NCBI GenBank assembly: GCA_026874595.1
Contig: CM049311.1
Span: 46,315,676-46,379,675 of the forward strand
Direction: 5' to 3'
Source of the DNA: Sipunculus nudus
Taxonomy: Eukaryota; Annelida; Sipuncula; Golfingiida; Sipunculidae
Length of the DNA: 64,000 nucleotides
Below the pieces are notes generated by a model. It saw only the letters and a list, made by a program, of their open reading frames with translations. It was not told the DNA's origin and searched no databases. A program made the position numbers and the translations under genes. Shown piece by piece: positions 1 to 12,800 of the stretch (position 1 is the stretch's first letter; each line of letters opens with the position of its first letter).

Positions 1-1263
1 GTACACCGAATATGGTATACGAAGCAGGGTACGACACGAAATCTTTGCTTCTCGGTTTCCTATAGCAAAGTGCATGTCAAAATTCGATAAGAAGTCCTAG
101 GATCTTGGTTTCGCATCGTATTGTATTTTTCCGAGCATCATATTTCGAAAGTTTCATATCGTAATTGGCTTCCTATCATATCCTATTCAAAAACAGAACG
201 AGCACGCTGAGTTTAACTGGCTAAGTCCTTTTCCTTGTCGTACCCTTCTTTATACTTCCTGGCCGTAGTGCTTAAAGCCTTTTGTTTACGATGTACAGAA
301 CCCACTGTTTCATGGACAGTAATGTTGCTGATCGGTATTTGATGTAATATTCCCATTCCCTTTGGAAATTGGTAAAATGTACAGGAAAATACGATACAAA
401 TCTTCTGTGTTAAGGATACGACGTTGCGATAGGAAATTAAGGAATCGCATCGTACCAAAATGTCGTAACGCTGGTCTCAAGTCATATCATGATCAACCGT
501 GATCGAGATGATTTAAATAATTTATGATTTTGATCAATTGACAAAAGGTAATCTGAGCTATATATAGTCCTTGCCTTTTTATATTTATAGACTTAGCTTT
601 TCAACTCTATCTCCTCTGAATTTCCCCTCATCTTTGGGTCTTATATTTAAAAGATAATAATTCACATTCACTTAGAAATTGTCTTTATCGTTGCTAAAGG
701 AGCGTCGAGGGCGGGGGTCCATCTTTTCCTTCTTTAGCTTAGCATAGTCCTAGGAGGATCGTTGTCCGTCGTCTGCTCGTTCATTAACAGGGTATAAATC
801 ATAATAATTAGATCAAGAAATCAAGAAATTCGGAAAAGATCTTATATGTTATGTATATTATAATTACACATACAAATTCCGGAAAACTGTTGTTGTGTCG
901 TATACCCTGGGCGTCATGGTTGATGAGCTGTTTCGGGTTTACACAAAGAGAGACAATTTCGTTTCGCATGCATCTCAAATGTAGTTGTCACTATAGAAAC
1001 TGCGCACTATTAACAAAGGGCCGCAGTATTATATAAATAAAAAACTGTCCTGTGTTTATTTTTATTTGGTGTAGCCTTACCTAAACAATAACGAAGAAAA
1101 TATCAGTTAGAAGTCTCTCATGCGAATCAGTGGTACACGGATAAAGCTGAAGGATCGCATTGCACTTTGTCAAACTTAATTTTGTTGTATAAGGACTTGA
1201 ACTGTTTGTCATCCTCTTTGACTGTTCGATTAATAGTTATCTAACAACGTTTGTTTTCTACAG
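1..1263. other. No gene recognised; AT-rich flank or intron
   Basis: I see no convincing coding exon here. Short open frames exist but none has domain content or paired splice sites that I can defend. Because the exon at 1264 begins in the middle of a codon, at least part of this stretch is probably an intron of the gene that ends at 1902. Confidence 0.4.
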
Positions 1264-1902
1264 CTCTCCAGGTTCTTCTGTGAAAGATTTCGCGCACAAT
1301 CTGTACAGGAGCTATAAAACCAACTGGTAGGCCCCTCAGATTATTTAAAATAAAACAGTATAGCGTTCCTCAGTATATCACGTTGTAAATGCTGAGGGAA
1401 GAAAACTCTACATTTAACTCTGCGATTCGTCGTCCTGAAAATAATGATAATACTCAACTTTAATTTATGCACGTTCCTTTAAATTACCAGTTCAATGATC
1501 TGTAGTTACCAGAAGACGGTATTTTAAAGTTGTACACACGTTTCTTCGTTTTATTGGATGACCTTTTAGATGATATCCCTGTTTGCGCATGTTTTGAGAT
1601 TTGTGTATAATTCACATTTTCTTAGGAAACGTCAGCCCAACGACAAATTGCAAAGAGATGACCCAGCATTAAGCATAGACGAACAGACGTACGGCTCAAC
1701 CACCAAACTGTACAAGGCGATGCCATATAACAGCCTGGAAACCATGACCCTGGACAGCGGACAGAGCTCTCTGCGGGGCATATCACTGCCTCCAGGAAGT
1801 CCAAGTAACATCCGGAACCCGGCGTACGATGGGTATTTTGAACCGCCGGCTGATTATCCTGGCGCCAAACACCGACCTCAACCAACCGTCGGCCCAGTAT
1901 AG
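1264..1902 (+). CDS. 3' end of an unrecognised gene (last two exons)
   Basis: Two exons are proposed. Exon 1264-1326 follows a pyrimidine-rich CTACAG acceptor and ends at a GT donor; exon 1626-1902 follows TTTTCTTAG and ends at a TAG stop. The phases agree: the split codon TG|G encodes Trp. The joined 112 residues are hydrophilic, rich in Pro, Ser and Tyr, with no membrane segment, and look like the cytoplasmic or disordered C-terminus of a larger protein. A motif NPAYDGYFEP near the end contains an NPxY-type site, known in other proteins as a PTB-domain or endocytosis signal. I do not recognise the family. The tail shares no motif with the three downstream receptors apart from being tyrosine-containing, so I treat it as a separate gene whose 5' part lies outside the window or is unresolved in 1-1263. 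Confidence 0.55.
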
Positions 1903-3082
1903 TCACTCATTTAAATCACATTCATGAAAGGTCACTATAATAATAGATTTTTATCACCATTTTTATTCTAAAAATACATGGGCCCATATACAATAACCCA
2001 GAAAATAGTTTTTTCTTCCATTCTTTGAATTTACCCGAACAAATAGGTGTTCTTGTATGTGAATAATACACCATTGCCATCATTGCCATTGATTTATAAC
2101 TTCAGGCACCTGCCATGATAAATAGCATCAAGACAGGTCAGGTGACGTCAGCCCGAATTTAACAAACAGGCATAAAAAGGAAAATATATTGGTAGTACTT
2201 GTATGAGAACTGGAACAGATATACAGTGTAATCTGTGTTGTCTTGTCCACTCGGTGGTATTTTCTCATAACTTCTGCATTGTACAAGCTGGCCGTAACTT
2301 GCCCTTGCTTCAGCGTATCGACAACACCATATTCACATCAGAATACAATGTAACTTAATAACCGAATTCAATGTACAACGCATATACGTTATATAATTAC
2401 AATTTACCCCTGGCCAAAATACTTTGTTTTTACTTTGTTATGTTATATTACGTAATCCTGGTCAGTACACACGTAAATAACGTCAGGATGGATTACGGTG
2501 TCCAGTTGTTGTGTGTGAAGGTATGTTATTCTTCCGGAATATATGTGGTATGCAGTTTAACCATGAGGTTATTTAATATGCATACATCTCTTTGTTCTAT
2601 CAATGTATTCAAGATACCATTATTCTTCTTATTATTTATATTATTATTATTAATATATACCATTATTCTCAACGTAGATATAAATTTTATGCAACACATT
2701 CATTTCCATATTTTATAAATTCGAGGATTTTCATTTATGGTAAGGGGACGTAGAATATGAAGTGGTATATACATGCATGTACATGCCATTCACCAACGCA
2801 GAGTTGGTCAATACATGCATATTATAAAAGAATTTATGTACTGGCAATTTGCACAAAACAAAAAACACAGTATATGTAGAGTTTGTCTTCTTTTCTGTGT
2901 GTCACACTGAAAACATAGGTTTGTCAAATATTCCAATTATGACCACCAATCGGGGTGTCAAAGGCTTTATAGGGCTACCGTTGTCATATCTCCTTAAACA
3001 CAGGTTACTGCATGCTTAGCCTCCGTATGGGGTCAGGCTGGGAGCAGCTCACCAGCTAGAAACGCTTGTTTAACAGACACTA

Positions 3083-3160
3083 ACATATATATACATATAA
3101 ACATATATATATATATATATAAATATACATATATATATAAGAGAGAGAGAGAGAGAGAGG
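3083..3160. repeat. Compound (AT)n-(GA)n microsatellite
   Basis: An imperfect ATAT/ACAT tract runs directly into about ten GA dinucleotides. Confidence 0.9.
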
Positions 3161-4519
3161 AAGCGGATACGTAAATTTTCATCATTTGTAAATCATAGTT
3201 GTTGTAAAGACTACATGTATTTCATTTTATGAAGAAAGCGCTGCGGCTCTCGTATATTCAGCCCTAATAATTGTGTACACTAATTGTAAATGAAGGTTTT
3301 GTCAACATTTGTGGACACTGCTGTGTCCATTTTAACGGTGTACATGACAAATTACACATTCCTGTTCGTTTATTTTAATGTGATAATGTAACGTGATTCT
3401 CGCAATTGCACTTGTAACCATTGCATTTAGTATTTTCACAGGAATCTGAACAAGTACACATCTCTTCATTTAATTACGATTCTCTAAGCATTAAAATTTT
3501 TATTTAATGGAATGAGACATAGACAACGGTTTTGTAGGACTGAGTAGTAGAATGCAATGGTATCCCCAAGTAATAATATTAACATAGTTATTGAAGTTTA
3601 ACAAACGAGAATGCCTTCCTCAAAGTTTCAGGTAGTTCTATTAATGTACCCATCCAAAATACATAAAAATACTAAATTGTGAAGAACGGTCGCCATGGAT
3701 TTCACTAGTACTGTAAAACCCGAGCTCCTTTTAAAATCGCTATTCTAGTGTCAGTCATAAACGAAATAACAGGCATAGGGAAACTTTGAAGAACCATCAG
3801 CTAAATAATCAATATATACATGTATAGCCATTAAGTCATATGTCTGCTCCAAAAACTTGTCACTTTAACAGGGGGTCTGCATATTTTAACTAATGAAACT
3901 GTGAGCAGTTGAAACGCAAACATTGCAAGGGATGAAATCGGAACAAGTAAAAGAAAAAATGATATTAGAAAAATCTATATGATATTATGACATTTGCGTA
4001 TTTCCAACAAAACATTTACAGAGGCGTGTAAACACAAGGGAAAGGATGATCAGTTTATATGTAATAGTGGCTTGTCCTTTCGTATATGCACTCAGGTCCA
4101 CTTTCTTGTGAGATTCGACAAGAGTTTGATAGACCAGCGTAAACCATGTTGTTTAATACGACGTTTATTTATACATCATGCAGGTGGAGTGTGGGTGCAG
4201 TATAGACAGGATTGTTGTCTCTGCAACTGAACATAAGAAAATAACAGTAGACGTACTGCCTACACGAGTAGTCAGCCCTGGTCTCATAGTAAAGACCAAT
4301 AACATACATGTGTTATATTATTAAGTGTTTTAGATAAAGCGCTAGGCACTTACGAATAGTATGACATTAAATATACTTTATCGACTCTAAGACGCTCTTG
4401 GAGTTCCTACAGTAATTCAAACAGTAATTCCTTCAGTTAAATAGTTTGTTGTGAATATTTACAGAAGAAGCATTAACATTATAGTATATAATATTTTTTC
4501 TTAGAATATTAAAGACTAC

Positions 4520-4733
4520 TTCCAGAAGCGCATCCAGGGGAAGGTCCCGGGGGTCCGAACCCCCCCCCTCCCTTTTTTCATCCGAAGCAAACTTTTTTAA
4601 GGGGTTCAGACAAAATATTTCGGCATGGACCCCCCTTTCCAGACCTTCGGACCTTTTTTTTTTAAGGATTTTCGTAAGTCATCCTGCGTTGGACCCCATC
4701 CCCCCCCCTCCTAAATCCTGGATCCGCCCCTTA
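4520..4733. mobile_element. Short MITE-like element with inverted ends
   Basis: The left end reads CAGAAGCGCATCCAGG and the right end, reverse-complemented, reads AAGGGGCGGATCCAGG, about 12 of 16 matching. Between them lie C-rich and T-rich blocks (GGGTCCGAACCCCCCC and similar). Ends of the type GGCGGATCCAGG are typical of hAT-related non-autonomous elements. No coding capacity is seen, and a target-site duplication is not clear. Confidence 0.5.
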
Positions 4734-5791
4734 CGTCTTGAAAAATAAATCAACCTTTCGTCGTTAATTTATAATTCCGCGAGATATTGTGAAAAGTCCT
4801 ACCTGAACATAAGAAAATAACAGTAATCGTACTGCCTACACGGTTATTTAGCGCTGGTGTGAATCTCCTGTGAAGTTCGTGCTGAACATTCGCGGTGACG
4901 ACAACTTTCCGCTCTATTGTACCTGTTCATTACGACAGCTCATGATAACGAAAAGCGGTCCTCAGGTTAAAAACTGGTTTGCAACCAATTACGACCAACG
5001 AAGTAGCGATATAGGCGACCAAATGGCCATTGTAATTAGTTCAATAATAATAGTGCCAATGATGAATGATAATCTATTTACCAAATGTTTATATCAGGTG
5101 CATATATTGAACAAAACGTTACATATATATGACCCTGAAATGTTCACATGTAAAAATAAGCTCAAGGAATCAGCCTACATGTTCGGCCAGCATAGTTCAA
5201 TAATGAGATGAACCATTTGTCTCAAAGTGCAAATATTAAAATCTACTTCAACAACAACAAACAACAACAAATATTAATCATAAATACACGCCAATACATA
5301 ACTCAGTATACATAACCCCGGAAATCATAGTGCCGAACCATGGAGGACTGTAAGTCGGGATAATATGTTTTATGGTCGCTTCATGCGCTATTGAGTGATC
5401 CCCGAGTCACGACATTTTACTTGACGTCAGGGCCTTCACGACAGCGGGCATGACCGGAGTATTATGGTAACAATGGAAAGGGGATTCCCCAGAAGCTCTC
5501 GTCATCCAATAGCCGCAAAATGTGATTAATTACCAGGTGTGTTACTCATTTGTATGTAAATCGATAATTATATAATGATTTTAAGACGCGCTTAATAATA
5601 TGCACATTACTCTTAAAACACGGAGATAAATGACGTGATGAGGACCCATAAGTTAGGATGCAGACGGACTGTAGAGGGGATATGTTTGATAAAGCAGAGA
5701 TGTGATGAAAAATAAAAAAAATAAATCTCGTCATCGTTCTGTCTCCTGACAATATAAAACATTTAACATGGTAAATCATTCAAACATTTGC

Positions 5792-6115
5792 CATAATAAT
5801 AATAATAATAATAATAATAGAAATAATTATATTAATGATCATTATCGTCATATTATAATTATATAATAATAATACTGTTTATGTATTTAATAATAATAGT
5901 AAAATAATAATATATAAAGGTAATAAAAATAATAGTAATAAAAATAAAAAATAATAGTAATAATGTTTATAAATAATAACAATAAAAATAAATTTTTATT
6001 TATATATTTATTATAATAATGATAATAAATATTATTATTATTATTACTCCTATTTCTTATTTTTATTATAATTACGATTATTTAATTATTATTATTATTA
6101 TTTTTATTCAGAATC
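5792..6115. repeat. AAT/TTA trinucleotide-rich tract
   Basis: A run of ATA/AAT repeats decays into mixed A/T sequence and then into TTA/ATT repeats, so the tract is partly self-complementary. Open frames crossing it encode Ile/Asn/Tyr runs and are artefacts. Confidence 0.85.
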
Positions 6116-6769
6116 ACTCCACAAGGCTACAGAATGCAATACAAATTCAACCTCTTCACTCCGAGAACATTTTTTATTTGTATTGCTCTCTCTCTAGCCT
6201 TTGTCCATTGTGTTTACATGTATATCTATGCATAAGCGTTTACAAAAGGGCAACACTTTGTTGTTACACAATGTTTATACAAGAGGAACCCAAAGTGTTT
6301 AACTAGTATACTAACTTTGACATATACACATACTGCAAGCATCCTGACAACTTAACCAAGGCAAGACTCCATTATTTCAATATGCTCAAGTACAGTTAAC
6401 ACAACTGCATCTCAATCTCCAAGGAGCATGACATAACTTGGCCACAGTCATATTAGGAATTATCCAGAGCGAACACGTCTGGTCACGATCTAATATGAAA
6501 ATGATCCTACACGCATGATTCACGTCCAGGACCCAGTTAAGGAGCTTTCCTGAAGTCAGTCGTGCGTGACGGGTACCAGCTTCCGCCTACCTAAGGGGTA
6601 TACCTGGGGTAGTGTTCATCAGAAAAACACATTTGTGACCGGCAACCCGTCCGTTCGGAATACACTGACAATTTCTCCGACATGCCTCATGAGTTAAAAC
6701 AGAATAAATAACGGAAAAGGAACATATAATATACAAAGGACTGGTGATACACTGGTGAGCTAGCTTGTT

Positions 6770-6777
6770 TATATAAA
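6770..6777 (+). promoter_or_regulatory. Possible TATA box of gene 1
   Basis: TATATAAA lies 34 bp before the gene 1 ATG. If it works as a TATA box the 5' UTR would be only a few bases long, so a chance A/T match or an unseen upstream leader exon is equally possible. Confidence 0.25.
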
Positions 6778-6811
6778 TTGATACTTTTGGACAAGTATCG
6801 TTCCGGTCATT

Positions 6812-6899
6812 ATGGGGACACCGAAAGGGAGCACGGTTTTACTATCATTGTGTTTCGTATTGGCGTTTCCACCTTTCGGCCACACATACTCTGAACACG
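6812..6899 (+). CDS. Gene 1 exon 1: signal peptide
   Basis: The exon encodes 29 residues plus one base (phase 1), starting MGTPKGSTVLLSLCFVLAF, with a hydrophobic core and a likely cleavage site near HTYSEH. The donor is CACG|GTAAGT. The end, YSEH-E, matches gene 3 (FSEH-E) and resembles gene 2 (FTEN-A). Confidence 0.85.
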
Positions 6900-9800
6900 G
6901 TAAGTGCCTGTAAAACTTTGAAAAAATATCTTAACTCGCAAATGTTATAAAATAAAATACGTGTTTATATGTGTTCACGATACAGGAAACCACGATTCGC
7001 AACGTTTTGCTGTAGTGATTCATTGATGCAGACAAATACACATTTCATGAAAATAAACATTATCGAAACATTTTGCCTTTCTATTTGTGTCATTAAGGTT
7101 AATTTCTTTATATAACTTACAATAGGGAAATTAGTTATAACCAGCAAACTATCTCACTGTTAGGTTGAAGTATGAATTTAAAAAATAAAGTATACTTATC
7201 TGTGGACCACCTAAATAAAAACCACCTCTGTAAATCATAAAATTGTGTATTTGATTGAAAGCTGGATCTGACAATAAAATTGAAAAGTTTTGTCAAAATA
7301 TAAAGTTTGAAAATATAAAGCACTTATATAATATAAAGATTACTGCTGCTAGAATTCTCCAGGAACCCCCTCCCTAAAATATCAACATACAAAGAAAAAT
7401 TATTCTATTCCAGAAATCTCACAAAAAAATAAATTTTGGAAATATACAGGGTGTACGAATATTAAAGTGAGAAGATTTTTTTCCCGATAAACAATATAGG
7501 TCCGACAGCTTCATTGCTTGGGAAATATCGTAGATTTAACGATTGCAATTAAGAAGCATTCTACCGTGAAATTATATGAAAGATGCTTTGTATCATTTGA
7601 AGCTCAGGCGACATCGTGAAACACGATGTTTATTCAGTGTTTAGTCTGTTGAGGGTATAGTCTAAGGCATGTTAATAGACACATGCGTTATTTGTATACA
7701 CATGCTATGTGGTTGAAGTCTCTTGTACGCGAAACGTATTGCTGCCAATGTAAAAAAAGATAGGCCCAGAAAAATATATTCCAACAGTATTGAATTTTTG
7801 GTTTAAGTACTGTAAATTGTCATGAAATAAGCAGGTCTGATGCAAAATTGACAACTTTCCCAGATAAAAAGAAAGCAGGTTGATATATTTCGGCGAAAGC
7901 ATTTATCAAAGAAACCACTTCGGCCTTGGTTCGATGCATTGTCTTTCAACAAATTAACGCAAAATGTAATATACAGATTTTGCTGAAAATTTGAAGAGGG
8001 GTAGAGTAAATCTGCATCCGTAATCCATTTCATTTTTGGAGGTAATCGGAATCACCATAACATATTCTTTCTTAAGTGCCATAATCACAGTTCCACAAAG
8101 GAATCATTATAAGGGGCTATTCCTTTGTCCCCGAGTATGCAATTCGTATGCAGTTGTTCTGCCACTCGCCTTGTGAACCCGTGTTTCTGAACCATGATAA
8201 TGTTTTGCCTGAAACGTGCACGTATAAACAAACGACTGATTAGTAGATTCTGATAGGGGTTTTCAAAGTCCCCAAGAGACTGAGGACCCTTAGAAGTGTG
8301 TGCAATCCCCCCCCCCCCCCAGGGCTTCCTTTTGCAAAAACTTTTTTTAAACAACCCATAAATCGGCCGAACTATTAAAAACATGGTTATCATGGAAAGA
8401 TACTTCTGAAAGTAAAAAAATCAGCATACCTGTAAACCTATAAAACGGTGATCGTGTAAAGGGTCTCAGCTCTTTGTGTCCACTCAACGGAAAAGTGCTC
8501 CCTATTAAAAGATTCATGTGAACATGTGTTCCGCGGTTAGTATAAAATCTTTACTTCCTTTTTACAGAGTAAAATTCCTTAACAGGCGTTATAATTGAAA
8601 TGGGATTCAGTGGGGATTACAGAAAAAGCTGAAGATTTGTAGAAGGTTAGGGTAAAGACATATCAATAGTCCATTTCTTTTTGGAGGTAATAAGAATCAC
8701 CACAATATATATTTTCTTATAAACAATTATGACAAAGGATCATTCCTTTGTCTCCGTGTGAAAGCGACCCATTCGTATTTTTTTGTTCTGCCACTCGCAA
8801 GATGAACTCGTGTCACTGAAGCATGACAGTGTTCACACATGAAACCCATAAACGTGAACACATGACTGATATTAAAGGAGATTCTGGTGGAGGTCTGTAC
8901 GCCCTGACTACAGATTCTATTTTGTTATCAATTTAAAGATTCACTTGTGATATTTTTTTCATGTTTCACTGTCCCTACAGACAACAGATCTTAACAAATA
9001 TATGTGACCCCTCCCCCACCCCATCCAACCCGAATGATAATTAAGTTGTGGGGCTTCTTTTTGAAAAAAACTTCATAAAACACATGACTTGGCCAAACTT
9101 TTTGAAACCATGGTTATCATGGAAAGATATTTTTGAATGTATAAAAATCAACATACCTGTAACCCATAAAAATTATGTCAAACGGTGGTCACATCACTGG
9201 ACTCAGTGCCTAGTGTTGACCAAACTGTAAAGCCCTCGCATTGAAAGCGGAGTCATGTGGTATTTGGATTAAAATCCTTTACTTTCTTTTGAGAGAAAAA
9301 AATCCTTTAGAGGCGTTACAATGGATATGGGGGAACAACGGAGATTATAGTGGACCCGCGTGATCGCGTATTGCACGGAAATGTTTGCGCTCTGGCCACG
9401 GTCTTAACAGGCCAATGAAAATCCCCCGAGGCGCCTCCTGAAAAACCGTCACAGGCGTGGGGGACCTTGCAGCACAAAAGAAATAGGGGCACCTAAAGGG
9501 GAAATATTATAATTATTAATTATTCAGCTTAAAAGGGCATAATCCCGCAAAATAAAACAAACTTTTTCTAGAAGAGCACACAACCGATACGTCTGCCGAA
9601 TTTGGAGAGTCAAATCAAAACGGAAGCAGGTAAACCGTGGTATAGAAAAAACCAACTCCATATTAATTTTTAGAAGATAACCTCGCCTGGTGGGATAATT
9701 TACTAAAGTAATCACTCTACACAAATATTTCTAAACACCATTTATACTTAATTTTATATTGTAAAGTTTAACTCAGGCACTCAATATATTACGTTATACA

Positions 9801-12800
9801 TGGTTATTATAAAATAAATGATTATTTATATACACAATCTTAGAGATGATGATGATGATGATGATGAAGGCATTTAAGATTGATCTAAATCTTGCAGAAT
9901 GTCGAATTACCGACCTGGGGGCAGAGTATAACGGACGTCTCAGTCATGCCGAAAATGGCGAAAAGTGTAAAAACTGGACACAGACGTGGTACGCCCGGAC
10001 CGACCAGGACCTACACGCCTTGTTCCCCGAGGGAAACATCAATCATAACTACTGCAGGAACCCAGGAGGAGTGAAAAGTAGACCTTGGTGTTTCCTGGAC
10101 AACCCAGGCACTACCCCGGAGTACGAATACTGTGACATACCGTTTTGTCGTAAGTGTTCATATATAAACGAAATTGTATAACATGCCTGGTATATGCATA
10201 TATAGTTGATTGGTATAAATGTGATATAATCCTGAATGCGAATAGGAATGAGGTTAATGTCCACTTCCTACTAATTCTTTGGCAAGGAATTGACCAGGTT
10301 GATTGTACGGTAATCGTGCAAAATAACGGACCCATCTTACATGGTTTCACAAAAAAGTGTGACCACATTTCAATGAAAAAACTATTTCATGTAAAAGTTG
10401 AAGATCCGGCGCATCTAATGATACAATATTTTTGTATGTTTGATAAAAATATATTTTGCTACAAACTGTCGAAAAAGGGTAGTTTGCTGAAAATACCCAA
10501 AATGACGTCGTGTCAAAGACGTTCTCAGCCGACGTCATGAACCCACAGTACTGCACGTGCATACCATGTTAAACAAAAGGATGATGTCTAACAAAAATTA
10601 CAGTCAATATATCTTTTTATGCATAGATAGAGAGACAATTTTACCTCTAAATATCCATATTTCCCAAGATTTAATCAAAGTTGACGACGTCGTGCCGCCA
10701 AAAACATAAACATGCAACTCTCGTCTGTGAATGTATTCGACTGATCACGTTAACTCTTGCTCTATTCAGCTTTGTCTCTATGTACGTTTTATAAGTCAAA
10801 TAAATATAAATTGTGTAATAAACAGTCATTTTTGTGGACAGAGTATTAAGACTACATTTTAGACATGTCGTTTATCTTAAATATTTTTTTGTCCTGTTAG
10901 ACTACTTTATGTAAGGACAATCAGATGGGAACATCCCCTCCCCATGAGTAACAGACCGGTATAGCCCTTAAAATCTAGACGAATGCGGGAGAAACACGGG
11001 ACCATGTTGGGCATATCATCCATATGTGACCACATTTTATAATATTATATATATATAATACAAAATTATATGGCTGGTCAAATAAAATGTGGTCACACCT
11101 TATTTTTGTTAATATGATATCATTAGCTGCGCCGGATCGTCAACTTTATCATGCAAAAAAATTTTTAGTGAAATGTGGTCACACTTATTTGTGAGAGAGA
11201 GAAATATGGGTCCATTATTTTGCACGATTACCGATTGTACAATATATAGTTATCAATTTACCCACACAGTGGTGTTCACGAAACATGTAAGTATGAAAAA
11301 ATATATAATATACATAAGTTTTTAAAAGGAGAACATTTACACTAAATCTTTCGAAATATTCATATTAAACTTTAGCTGTTAACAAAATACATTTTACTAT
11401 ATTGTTGATTATAAATAATAATATTCTGCAGTTCATTTGATTTATATAAGGTGAGAGTAATACAGACATAATAATATAAAGCATGCACGCGTTTCTTCGG
11501 TAGCAATAATTTAACCAATCAGGTGCAGAGGCTACATTCTTTTAAGATATAAGTGCACTAAATGGATAAAAAATGATTGTAAAACTTTAGTTTATTAAAG
11601 GTTCCTTGCGTTTGCTCTACCGTTTGAACTATTAGAGGAACCCTGCCGTTCTTTATCATTGCAGCTGATGAATTCACCAAAACTGTTTGTACACGGCAGA
11701 ATGCAGACATGAGGCTCTCCTGTCCGTATCCAAGCTACGGACAAAATAACCTAATGTACGTCAGCCGAGCTCTGTATGGACTTAACACAGCTAGACGGAA
11801 GAAACGCACGCCAACAAACAATGGTATTTTCAACCAGATGTCTAATGGTTTGAGCTATTTACGTCAGAAACGCTGGTCCGGAGACGGAAGTACCGTGGCA
11901 CAAAACACTGACGCCTGTTACCATAACCCTGACAGTCTGTGTACACAGAATGCCACGGTAGACCTGTACAGGTGCTGCATGACGATGGACGAGTGCTCGT
12001 TCACTGCTGAGCAGACGGATATCCCATCATGCAGTGCTCCAAGTGAATACCTAACTGTCGACTATCAGTGTCTGCCAGGTATATGTCAACATTTAACATT
12101 GGCGTTACTGTCATGATATATGATCCAAACACATACAGTCTACAGTAACTAAAACGTATAAAGTTATATAATAACTAGATATTTTTTGGCACCGCAGGTG
12201 CCATAGTATTCCCAGACAATTAACCCCCCCCCCCCCTCCTCCCAGCCTCGAAGAATAGGATCCCATCTTGAATTCAAATGCAGAGATTGAATAGCCACCA
12301 TGGTTTCTTATAAGTATGGGCATATTTAAGGTAAAGGTCACTCTCATAGGAGAGGTCTTGATCCAAATTGAAATATATCTCATTCCGTAACCCATATCTA
12401 TATAAATGATATGAAAGAAATCTGTCCATTAGTTTTCAACTTATCATGCTCACAGTGCTGTGAAGTGGCAATGGTTGGGTATTACAAGGTGCGAAAGTAA
12501 GAAAACGACACAAGGTGGCGCCATCTGCATTCTGCAGAAGAGAAAAAAAAATCCAAGATTTAAAAAAAATTTGAAATTAAAATTGAAAAAAAATAACTTA
12601 AAAATATATATATGCATGATATGAAAGAAATCTGTCTTTTAGTTTTCAATTTATCATGCTAACAGTGCTGTCAAGTGGAAATTGTGGGTTATTAACAGTT
12701 GCAAAAGCAAGAAAACGACACAAGGTGGCGCCATCTGCATTCTGCAGAAGAGAAAAAAAATCCAAGATTTAAAAAAAATTTGAAATTAAAATTGAAAAAA

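Larger units (their letters stand above)
1903..6811. other. Intergenic region upstream of gene 1
   Basis: No exon with domain content was found. The stretch holds an (AT)n/(GA)n microsatellite near 3083, a short inverted-terminus element at 4520-4733, an AAT/TTA-rich simple-sequence tract at about 5792-6115, and otherwise AT-rich unique sequence. A 24-base direct repeat beginning CTGAACATAAGAAAATAACA occurs near 4227 and again near 4803. Confidence 0.5.

Noticed and set aside
1264-1902. Possible prominin-like C-terminus (FAHNLYRSY resembles a juxtamembrane stretch)
   Set aside because: The preceding residues are not hydrophobic, so the required membrane segment is missing; the resemblance is too short to name the gene.
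6520-6640. GC-richer stretch checked for a tRNA or structured RNA
   Set aside because: No cloverleaf or conserved A/B-box pattern could be laid out by eye.
10154-10540. 128-residue open frame after the kringle exon
   Set aside because: It reads through the intron 2 donor region into the left arm of the inverted-repeat element; no domain is seen and the frame is not shared with gene 3.
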